In this document: positions 10,747-19,521 of the stretch, piece after piece
Layout: the number at the start of each line of letters is the position of its first letter
How positions within the stretch are numbered: the stretch's first letter is position 1
Assembly (NCBI GenBank): GCA_009801085.1
Contig: VNWV01000001.1
Location: forward strand, 5,828,001 to 5,892,000
DNA: 64,000 nucleotides
Direction: 5' to 3'
From: Lasiodiplodia sp. COLG20
Lineage: Eukaryota > Ascomycota > Dothideomycetes > Botryosphaeriales > Botryosphaeriaceae
Made by a program: the position numbers and the translations under genes
The notes under the pieces: generated by a model
Databases searched by the model: none
The model's input: only the letters and a program-made list of their open reading frames with translations
What the model was told of the DNA's origin: nothing

Positions 10747-11437
10747 AAGAGCGCTATAGCGTATGGGGTGGGACAGCTTTGTGATTGGCCAACGCTGATC
10801 GACAGTTTATAACGACTTCAGTTTTAGTTAGCGATTTTGGGCGATTTTACGTATTTCCTTGCCTTTTTCGTATTGAGCGGGGTCATCACAGCCAGATAGA
10901 CGCAGGAGTATCGGCATGGTTCATGGAGAGTCTGAGGTTCTCATGTTAGACGAATCGTAGTAGAGCCCCTTGTAATTGTTTAGAAAAAAAACATTGGCTT
11001 CCCGTGCCAGGAACGAGGATCTCAGCCTTCTTTCACATACCTAGCGTTTCAACTCATCCAAGCCATTTGAGAGCTTTTAGGGTAAATAAACGGGCCATGA
11101 GTGCCCTTTGTGGGTGTATCGAGCGTGTGATGCCCGACGGCGAGTCGGGATGTGTTTGGAAGGTGGCCGAGCAGAAGTGCAGCAATTGGAAGTCGTGGCC
11201 GCGGGGCAGAGGTGCCGCGGCGGCGGTTTCCCGGCAGATGTGGGCCCGAGCTTTCCCGTTTCGCGCTATCCGTCGCGCGTCGGCGGCTGCGCCTCCTCGT
11301 TCTGTGGCTACAAGACCCAGCAGCCCCTCTGTTTCTGCCTTCGTTGACGACGCCCTATTGCAACACCATCAGCTTGACTCGCTCCAATCAGTGAGCGCTG
11401 CTTACACCGCCAGCCTCCCGCCGCTGGCCATGTCATC
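10747..11437. other. Promoter region of regulator B
   Basis: Between the RTA1-like stop and the second regulator. It contains the fourth TCGTATT element (10868-10874). The open frames after 11004 show no recognisable protein and are probably leader sequence. Confidence 0.5.
10868..10874 (+). promoter_or_regulatory. TCGTATT element 4 (SRE-like)
   Basis: Plus-strand TCGTATT, about 560 nt upstream of the regulator B ATG; could serve auto- or cross-regulation of the paralog pair. Inference. Confidence 0.3.
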
Positions 11438-12817
11438 ATGTCCGAGCAACAGCCGGCGCAGAATAATAAAGGGCCCACAGCGTCGCGGCGATCCCACCGG
11501 AAATCCCGTCTCGGTTGTCAGAACTGCAAGCGCCGCAGGATTAAGGTGAGTGCTTTTAACATGTCTACCCCTATTGGACGAACATGTCTCTGTGAGTCTG
11601 CCTTCGTCATCTTCAGTATCGAATCCGTCATTCTGATACCTGCCCTATAGTGCGATGAGAAGAGGCCCGAATGCACCAACTGTGTTCGACACTCGATCCA
11701 ATGTGACTTTACGCCTGCCGTGAACTCCTCCAATTCCGTGGCTTCTAGCCCGGCCGACCATCTCAGCCCGCAAGATGCTCTCAGGACAGGGGCCAGAACT
11801 CCATCCGGCCCGGGTGGCGTCCCCAGTCCTTTCTCTGGTTATGAAAGTGCCTCTACTCCTGCGCCTGTAGCTAGACCTACTGGCCTCTCAAATGTCGCCG
11901 ATCTTGAGCTTTTACACAACTATTCCACCTCAACTGCCTACACAATATCAAACGTCACTGATATGCAGAGCTTCTACCGAGTCGATGTTCCCCAGCTCGG
12001 TTTCTCCTACCCTTTTGTCCTCCATGCCATCATGGCTTTTTCCGCCCGACATCTCGCCCATTTTCGAGTATCCAAGCGCGCCTCCTACATCGCCAAAGCC
12101 GACCATCACTGGGAAATTGGCCTGCGAACTGCGAGCGCCCTCATTCCCACCGTCAACGACGACAACGCTCCCGCCCTATACATCTTCGCCGTCTTGTCCT
12201 GCTTCTACACACTCGCCAAGGGTCCCAAACCACGCGACTTTCTTATCTTCAGCGACAACGGCCTGGCCGAATGGCTGATGCTTTTCCGCGGCGTGCGCGC
12301 CATCATGGAGACAACCAGCGACAGCATCCGCCACGGGCCACTCTCGCCGCTCTTTACCGCCGCCATCGTGCGCGTGCAAAGGTTCCACGAGCACACTCCG
12401 GGGTCGGACGCCGAGCACACGCGCGTCGCGGAGCTGCGCCAACTCGTCACTGACGTCGCCGGCGACAGTCCGAACCTGCCCACGTACCTTGCTGCCATCG
12501 ACGACGTCTCGCGCTGCTTCGCGTGTGTCTTTTACGAGGGCGCGAACGGGCCGTCTTCGTCAACCTTCTCGCAGACCGTCTTCATCTGGCTCTATCGCGT
12601 CTCTGACGACTTTGTTCTCTGCCTCCAGCAGCGGCAGCCCGTCGCCCTAACCATCTTCGCCTACTTCGTCGTCCTGATGAACGAGCTCGGTACCAATTGG
12701 TGGATGCAAGGCTGGATCTATCATCTTCTGTCAGGTATTCACGACGCCTTGGACGAAGGAAGCAGGCCGTGGATCAGGTGGCCGATGGAGAAGCTGGGCT
12801 GGATACCGGATCCGTGA
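11438..12817 (+). CDS. Zn2Cys6 transcription factor, Upc2/Ecm22-like (paralog B)
   Basis: Paralog of the regulator at 7390, 424 residues. Exon 1 is 11438..11545, a 105-nt intron at 11546..11650 interrupts the zinc cluster at exactly the same codon as in paralog A, and exon 2 is 11651..12817. The cluster is C27-x2-C30-x6-C37-x6-C44-x2-C47-x6-C54, in the context 'RRSHRKSRLGCQNCKRRRIK' then 'CDEKRPECTNC'. A Ser/Pro-rich linker (about 60-110) leads to the helical effector region ('LELLHNYSTST', 'AIMAFSARHLAHF', 'LAKGPKPRDFLIFSDNGLAE') that parallels paralog A. The shared intron and motifs point to a local duplication around the RTA1-like gene. Sterol or lipid sensing is inferred from resemblance to Upc2 only. 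Confidence 0.9.
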
Positions 12818-13637
12818 CGACGGAGCAAAACGGGTAGAGCAGAAGCCAGGGGCTTTCCAATGCAGACCTTTCAGAATGTAAATATACATGCGGTTTTATC
12901 GACTTAGCGATCTGGGTGGCGTCAACGGTTTTGCATGAGAAGTGCATCTGCATCTGCGTAAAAGTTCAAGCGGGGGTGTTCAAGTCTCAATTTTTCATAG
13001 CTTATTGGATTACAAAAGGAATTCGCGTTCATAAACCTGTTGCGTCAGAGAAACCTACCTGTATACGTAGTCGAAGGCCTCATGTGGGTGCTCATGCATG
13101 ATGCAAATGCTTCCATCTTCATCCAAACAATCACGTCAAATGTCCGCACAGAGGGGTTTTGCAACCTAAAGCTAGTGTGAAGAACAGCGTGGCTCCAGAA
13201 CATGGGGTATTATGCCTCCGCAATTTACGATGAACCATGCGGGTAGTAAAAACCATCGTCCGGACGTGAATTCTCACAACATTTACGAGAAATTATTCGA
13301 CTTATATGGGCAGTTGAAGCGATCGTTCGGACGTGAATGTATAATTGTTAATTCGACATTTACATCCGGACAATAGCTTCAACTACCCATGACATGAGCA
13401 AAGTCTCCATGCTAGCTTTCAGCTGCGACCCCCCTCTGTAAAGCCGGAGTGCATTTTGCGGAAAATGAGATAAGAATTATTGATTTCGATATTCCAGAGT
13501 CTACAGGTGGAACAAGACCCACCACTACATATCCAAGAAGCATCCAAGCAAGACTGGCTGCAACTCGTTCTAGACTCTCCAACATTTGTTCCAGAAAACC
13601 ATCCCGTAACCAACCCCAATCCCACCCATTTAATCAA
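12818..13637. other. Intergenic region with foldback repeat
   Basis: Convergent gap between regulator B and the F-box/ankyrin gene. No gene; its notable content is the inverted repeat at 13306-13390 and a related fragment at 13256-13272. Confidence 0.55.
13306..13390. repeat. 85-bp foldback element with imperfect inverted arms
   Basis: Arms at about 13308..13340 and 13356..13388 are inverted copies, 33 nt with about seven mismatches, almost all transitions, around a 15-bp AT-rich centre. The outer ends read ATGGGCAGTTGAAGC and, inverted, ATGGGTAGTTGAAGC. A third partial copy of the inner arm lies at 13256-13272, and a related arm occurs at 40525. The structure suggests a MITE-like foldback, possibly aged by C-to-T mutation. 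I see no coding capacity. Confidence 0.6.
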
Positions 13638-15620
13638 TCAGTTCGGAGTAGCATTAGCCGCCCTCAAGGCCTCCCTCTCCCTCCTCCTCGCCTCCCTCTC
13701 CCTCTCCTCTTCCTCCCTGTCCCTTACGCATGCGCGGTCTCTGACGCGGGCGACACGCTTCTCAACGTCAATGGCCGACTCGCCCGGCTCGCGCAGCAGA
13801 TAGTCATACGGGTAATTCCAAACAGCGCCATGTCCAAGCAGGAAGTGGACCATGGCTTCATCGCCCGCCAGAAGAGCGGCCTCCAAAACTGGGGGCGCGA
13901 GTTTCACGTGGCGGCGCGGCAACGGCGGCGGATCTGTGGCCATCCAGCGGTTCGGAGAAGGGTACGGCGGGAGAGGTGGGTCCCAGCGGCCGTGTATGCT
14001 GACATCGCGGTCCATCAGGCGGAGGACCAGGTCTCTGCGGCTGCGGCCTGCGGCTTCGAAGAGTGCGGCGTAGGCGTGGGCGTAGTCATTAATAGTCCGG
14101 TAGAGCCTAGGACCGTTCGGAGAATCAGGGCTTTGTGGCTCGCTCATGTCAAAGTGTGAGAGGCACACGTCCCAGGTCGGTGGGTGTGCCCATGTGTCTG
14201 GGTGTGTGAGTATGTTGAATCCGCCGTTTTTGGTCGCATTGGCATGAACGGCATACTTCGACGCGCCGTGGCGCAAGAGTGTGTCAACGACCTCCGGAGA
14301 CCTTTGACGTAGCGCTACCTCGAGAGGGCTCAGACCGTCCGCGGAGGTCACCATGTTCGGGTCTGCGCCGTGTGCGAGTAAGAGGTCCATGCGAGCACGC
14401 TTATTGTTATTGACAGCGTCTTGTAGCGGTGTTGCAAGCTTCTCAGTGCTGGACATCTCTAGGAGCTCAAGGAGCGCCCGTGTGTTCGGGTCCACGCCGC
14501 GAGTGATTAAGAGCTTGGTCATTTGGTTGGCATCTTCTCCACTCTCAAGGTGGAGAACGTTCTCGAGCTCTATCCTGATCAAGCCTCTCACTGTAGGTTC
14601 GGTCAGCAGGCGGAACAGAGGAAGGAATTTTGTCTCTCTGGCGTAAATCAAGCTGGTTCGGAGGTCGTCCAAGTCAATTTGGCCGCCGCTGATCATAGAG
14701 TCGAGGAGTACGAGGGCTGACTGCTTGTAGTCGTCATCCATGTGGGTGCATGCCACCCGTAGGGGGCTGCGGGAGCCGTAGACAATTCCAGAATATAAAT
14801 TGACGCCGTCAATTCGCAGCTGTTTAAGGAAATCTTGCTCGCCTGACAACGCAGCTGCCCATATCGGGGAGCCGAAGTAAGGGTGGATACCCCGGAATGG
14901 GGTAGGTTCTAGGGCCTGAAAGTGACTGTACATGTCATAGAGGCCCATGAACGCGGATACACAGATGCATCCCTGGTTGATGATTGACCGTGTGATATCC
15001 GTTGGTGGAACGGGGTCGATTATGACCCGCGTGAACTCTCGAGGCTTCATGTAAAGGCACGGAAGTGCTGTGACCATTGAATCAACAATGGCGACCGTGT
15101 CGGGCATGCGGTCCTGAAGATATAACAGGATAGACTCAGTCACAGTGCGAATCATGTCGAAGAAGGGACTCGGTGAACTCTCGCGGTGATGACGACTGAA
15201 TGCCTTGGCGTACATCAGCCGGCGGCGCCAGGGCTGTCCGAATTTGAGTAAGTGCTCTTCCTTTTCCAATGCCATGGACCATATGATCTCTGAATCTATC
15301 TCCTGTTTGAAAAAGCCTGGGAAATTTAGCTCCCTTGTTATCTGTCTCAGTAGCGACCGCCTACGATGAGTAGAGGATTGAACCAACTCACGGGAGACGT
15401 GACGGGCTCCAAGAGCACCCTTGATGTCTTGGACAACAAAGTGGAGGATATGCTGAAAAACTTCAGGCGGGAGATCGAGAAGCTCGGGCGGAGTTGCCGG
15501 AAGGCCGCGCAGACGGCGCGATCTCCTTGGGTTGTCAGCATCGGCTTGCGTCTTGATGCGTTTACCAGGCGGTTTGTCTGGTGTTTGGGACAGGGCCCGC
15601 TTCTTGCGCGTGGAAGGCAT
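13638..15620 (-). CDS. F-box-like, ankyrin-repeat protein
   Basis: 660-residue single-exon protein, start at 15620 (MPSTRKKRALSQ); the frame is open further upstream but without a better ATG. A basic, NLS-like N-terminus ('STRKKR', 'PGKRIKTQ') precedes an F-box-like segment ('LLDLPPEVFQHILHFVV', about residues 45-75), a long helical region, and ankyrin units in the C-terminal half: 'ATPLQDAVNNNKRARMDLLL', 'LSPLEVALRQRSPEVVDTLL' and 'LEAALLAGDEAMVHFLLGHG'. It ends in an Arg/Glu-rich charged tail. Such proteins usually act as substrate adaptors of SCF ubiquitin ligases, but no substrate can be inferred. A GTGAGT near 15391 is a possible intron donor, yet removing the nearest candidate introns breaks the frame. 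Confidence 0.8.
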   Translation of the reverse strand: MPSTRKKRALSQTPDKPPGKRIKTQADADNPRRSRRLRGLPATPPELLDLPPEVFQHILHFVVQDIKGALGARHVSRELVQSSTHRRRSLLRQITRELNFPGFFKQEIDSEIIWSMALEKEEHLLKFGQPWRRRLMYAKAFSRHHRESSPSPFFDMIRTVTESILLYLQDRMPDTVAIVDSMVTALPCLYMKPREFTRVIIDPVPPTDITRSIINQGCICVSAFMGLYDMYSHFQALEPTPFRGIHPYFGSPIWAAALSGEQDFLKQLRIDGVNLYSGIVYGSRSPLRVACTHMDDDYKQSALVLLDSMISGGQIDLDDLRTSLIYARETKFLPLFRLLTEPTVRGLIRIELENVLHLESGEDANQMTKLLITRGVDPNTRALLELLEMSSTEKLATPLQDAVNNNKRARMDLLLAHGADPNMVTSADGLSPLEVALRQRSPEVVDTLLRHGASKYAVHANATKNGGFNILTHPDTWAHPPTWDVCLSHFDMSEPQSPDSPNGPRLYRTINDYAHAYAALFEAAGRSRRDLVLRLMDRDVSIHGRWDPPLPPYPSPNRWMATDPPPLPRRHVKLAPPVLEAALLAGDEAMVHFLLGHGAVWNYPYDYLLREPGESAIDVEKRVARVRDRACVRDREEEEREREARRREREALRAANATPN

Positions 15621-15924
15621 GGCACAAAGAGGTGGACAAGGTTGCGGAGGATGTAAGATACAAAGTGCGGGAGTGTGCAGGTGGTTCGGGTTAGAGAGTG
15701 AATGGCCAGATATTTTGACCGTTGTGTTCACGGCGTGTCGGCGGAGCTTGCTCTTTCCTAACACAGACGCGTCGGGGCGCGCGCATGCTTCTTCTGCGCA
15801 CCATCATCTTCTCCTCTTCGTCGCTCCGAACAACAACTGTCCGCGCCATAGCCTGTGCTCGCCGCCGACGCCAGCTTGCTTCACTGCCACCCGCGCTTCG
15901 TGCAACAACCACCGTCCCGCAACC
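15621..15924. other. Short divergent promoter
   Basis: 304 bp between the F-box/ankyrin gene and the membrane-protein gene; CT-rich toward the right end. Nothing specific recognised. Confidence 0.4.
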
Positions 15925-16857
15925 ATGAAGGAAGAGACCAAGCCCAAGCTGGTCTTTGTGCTCTGCGCCATCCAGTTTGTCGCCTCGGTGCTGATCCTGG
16001 GACTGAACATTCCCCCCAGGATGTTCGTGCGCCTCCACGGCGGTCCCGATAAGCTCGTCGAAGGCCGCCTAACCCAGCTGCGCCAAATCAACGGCTCCGG
16101 CTTCGACCTCGACCTGTGGTCGGTTGAGCTGGCTTGCTGGTCTGGCGTCTGTGGTATCTTGGTCTTCCTAGCATTGCTGATCGCCATCTGCCGCCTTGGC
16201 TGGACCCGGCTCGTCCGCAAGATCCGCAACCCGACCTCACTGGTGAGTTTGCCGCCAAAGAGCTTCGTGGATTGAATTGACGAACAGTAGACGGCGAAGG
16301 AATACCACTCGATGCGCTATATGCCGGCAAAGATGGTTTTTCTGCACCCCCGCGTCATCATCAGTGCCTGCCTCTTGCTCCACTTGGTAAGACCTGACGT
16401 CATTTTTCCATTTCTGGACGCCGCTGATGCCCGTTATTCGTAGTTCTTCGCTGCTACAGCATGCGTCGCTGTTTTCGTCAACAATGCTGCCTCTGATCAC
16501 TTGGACACCAGTGACACTAGCAGCCCCAGGTGGCTGGGTTCGTTCGACATCGAGGTCTACCTCTGTGAGCTCGTGCCGTGGTGGATGCGCGACGGTCCTG
16601 AAATGGCCCTCATGCTAGCCCGCGAGCGTTGCACCCTGGCAACCGGCGCTCGCTGGCTCACGCTTTTCTCCTCGGGCCTCAGCCTTGCTCAGTTCATTGT
16701 TGGCGTTTGGGTTGTCGACACCATCTCTCGGCCCCTAAGCCCGGCGTCGGAGAAGCTACGCGTCCGTCAGTGGCTGGACCGCCGTGCCAAAGACCGTGCT
16801 GCACGCGCGAGATCCACGGCCGTTGAGGACGTTCCCGAAGTTGTTGGCAAGTTGTGA
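15925..16857 (+). CDS. Four-helix membrane protein of unknown function
   Basis: 275-residue protein from three exons: 15925..16242, 16291..16386 and 16444..16857, with GT-AG introns of 48 and 57 nt, both phase 0. Four hydrophobic helices are visible: 'LVFVLCAIQFVASVLILGL', 'LACWSGVCGILVFLALLIA', 'VIISACLLLHLFFAATACVA' (created by the second splice) and 'LTLFSSGLSLAQFIVGVWVV'. The N-terminus is short and charged, and the C-terminus is a basic cytosolic-type tail rich in Arg and Ala. The layout recalls fungal MARVEL- or tetraspan-like proteins, but I recognise no family motif. It is divergent from the F-box/ankyrin gene and upstream of the rhamnosidase. Confidence 0.75.
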
Positions 16858-17172
16858 GATGGTCCGTCTTCTCCGCAATCTCGGCCTGTGATGCGGGGGA
16901 TCGGCACGGCATCAATTCTCCCGCCTGGCCCTCGGTGCAACGTCTCCCGTGGCTTTCCCTTTCGTGACTAGTGCCCCTGACTAGTACTGCAAGATGTTAT
17001 TGGGGGAAAGGCTTGATATATTGGCCATGGGAAGAACTTGAAAGACCACCATCAGGTCGTTGCTCTTTGGTCTTTTCTCACTGCCCACGCTCAATCCACC
17101 TCATCCACTTTGTCTTGATTTTCAATACCTTATGGTTTCAGACACTTGGCCGAGGTTCTTCGGTTTTTGAGC
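16858..17172. other. Promoter region of the GH78 gene
   Basis: 315 bp, CT-rich in its right half; no specific element recognised. Confidence 0.4.
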
Positions 17173-19373
17173 ATGTCGCTTAGAATAGTAGAAGCAACAT
17201 GGGCATTTCTTTCTTTCTTGACGTCATCCACCGTGCTCGCACAGTCCTGTTGGAGAGACACAGTCTGCGACGGCCCTACTGAGGCCGCCTTTCCAGGCCC
17301 GTGGGACTCCAGCATTTACGCTCCATCCGCGCGCACAGTCAACCCCGAGTCCGTCCTTTCTGTCGCTAATGCCTCCATCATTTCGCCATACCCAGGCGCA
17401 AACACACTCCAAGGGAATGGTTCGGCGCTCGTGTTCGACTTCGGTCTGGAAGTGGGCGGCATCGTACACCTCTCCTACTCCGCAACCGGTACCGGCGTCA
17501 TCGGCCTGGCTTTTAGTGAAGCGAAGAACTGGATCGGCCTCACGTCAGACTCGTCCAACGGCCTGTTCAAAGCTGGCGATGGCGCCATCTACGACACCCC
17601 GTTCGATACCACTGCCGCGAGCAACCGTACCTATGTCATGCCCGACGAGAAACTGCGCGGAGGCTTCCGATACCTAACGCTCTTTCTGCTCACCAACTCA
17701 ACGGCCACGACGTCGATAGACATCGGGGATGTGCAATTAGAGATCGCCTTCCAGCCAACGTGGGCGAACCTACGCGCCTACCAGGGCTACTTTCACAGCA
17801 GTGACGAGCTGCTTAACCGCGTGTGGTACGCGGGGGCGTATACGCTGCAGACCAACGCGGTGCCGGTGAATACAGGCCGCGCGTGGCCCGCTCTGAGCGC
17901 CGGTTGGGCCAACAACGGCTCCCTTGCCAACGGCAGCACCGTCATTGTGGATGGCGCGAAGAGGGACAGGGCGGTTTGGCCGGGAGATATGGGCGTCGCT
18001 GTACCAGCAGCATATGTGAGTACGGGTGAGCTGGAGAGCGTGAGAAATGCGCTGCAGGTGATGTATGATTATCAGGTACGTCTTTTCAATGAACTCAGTA
18101 AGGACTCAGTGTTGACTGGAAGTTGTAGGAGGCCGATGGCGCCATCCCTGAGGCAGGCCCGCCGCTGCTACAAAAGGGGAGTGATACGTACCACATGTGG
18201 ACAATGATTGGCACGTACAATTACGTACTGTACACTGGCGACTTGGATTTCTTAGAGCTGGTTTGGGAGCGGTACATCAAAGCCATGGACTACGTCTATG
18301 CCAAAGTCGACAGCTCCGGGCTTCTCAACGTCACAGGCACTCGTGACTGGGCGCGATGGCAGCAGGGCTGGAATAACACTCAGGCAAACATGATGTGAGT
18401 ATCCCTCCTGTGCGCCTCTTTCCCTTCCCAAATGGCACTTTCAGCTAACACCCGTCCGCTTCTGCACAGCCTCTACCACACCCTTACCACTGCGGCCACG
18501 CTCGCCGACTGGCACACCAACACCACCAACAGCACGCTCAGCAGCACCTTCCTCTCGCGCGCCTCGTCGCTCCGCACCGCCATCAACACCCACACCTGGG
18601 ACGCCTCCGCCTCCCTCTACCGCGACAACGCCACGCTCACCACGCTCCACCCACAGGACGCGAACGCCCTCTCCCTCTACTTCTCCGTCGCCCCACCCAA
18701 CCAGACCTCCGCCATCTCCGCCGCGCTGACGCAGTACTGGACCGACATCGGCGCCGAGCCGCCAGAGCTGCCGGGCAACATCTCGCCCTTCATCTCGTCG
18801 TTCGAGCTGCACGGCCACATCGCGGCGGGCGCCGCCACGCGCGCGCTCGACCTGGTGCGGCGGTCGTGGGGCTGGTACGCCGACCACGCCAACGGCACGG
18901 GCGGCTCGACCGTCATCGAGGGCTACCGCACCGACGGCAGCTTCGGCTACCGCGCCGAGCGCGGCTACGGGTACGACCCGAGCTACGTCAGCCACGCCCA
19001 CGGCTGGAGCGCCGGCCCCACCAGCGTGCTGACAGAGGGCATTGTCGGGCTCGCCGTACGCGACCTCGCCGGCCGGAAGTGGGCGCTGCGGCCGTTGTGG
19101 GGGGATTTGGAGTTTGCGAGGGCCGGGTTCTCGACGCCGTTGGGGAAGTTTGAGGCTGGGTGGGAGAGGAGCGAGAATGGGGCGACTGTGGTGTGGTGGA
19201 GCGCGCCGGAAGGTACGAAGGGAGAGGTGGTGGTGGGGAACTTGGGGTCCGTGGGCGAGGTGACGCTGGAGGATGATGGGGAGGCGGTTGAGCGGGTTGA
19301 AGTTGGTGACGATGGGACTGTGAGGGTGGAGGTGGTGGCGACGGGCGGCGAGTATGAGATGGTCATAAGCTGA
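17173..19373 (+). CDS. Secreted alpha-L-rhamnosidase, GH78 family
   Basis: Releases terminal L-rhamnose from pectin side chains, flavonoid glycosides or saponins. 690 residues from exons 17173..18075, 18129..18394 and 18470..19373 (introns of 53 and 75 nt). I chose the ATG at 17173 rather than 17146 because it opens a clean signal peptide (MSLRIVEATWAFLSFLTSST, cleavage near residue 23). A beta-sandwich N-terminal region leads into the (alpha/alpha)6 catalytic domain with the family segment 'VDGAKRDRAVWPGDM' (D260 region), 'YHMWTMIGTYNYV', and 'SHAHGWSAGPTSVL' near the active-site end, followed by the C-terminal beta domain. Many N-glycosylation sequons fit secretion. With the PL1 gene it suggests pectin or rhamnogalacturonan breakdown. 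Confidence 0.92.
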
Positions 19374-19521
19374 ATTTCTCGAAAATTGGACACCATGTTT
19401 GTTGTTTGTAACGGCTAGAAATAGCAAGGATAGTACATCTATTGAACATTGTGAGCCAGTGAATCCAATGAGAGCAATCCAGGTAAAGTTTCGAGCTTCT
19501 GATTAGGAAATTTCAACCATC

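Noticed and set aside
18441..19427. 328-codon minus-strand frame opposite GH78 exon 3
   Set aside because: Low-complexity antisense shadow; the plus-strand GH78 domain is certain.
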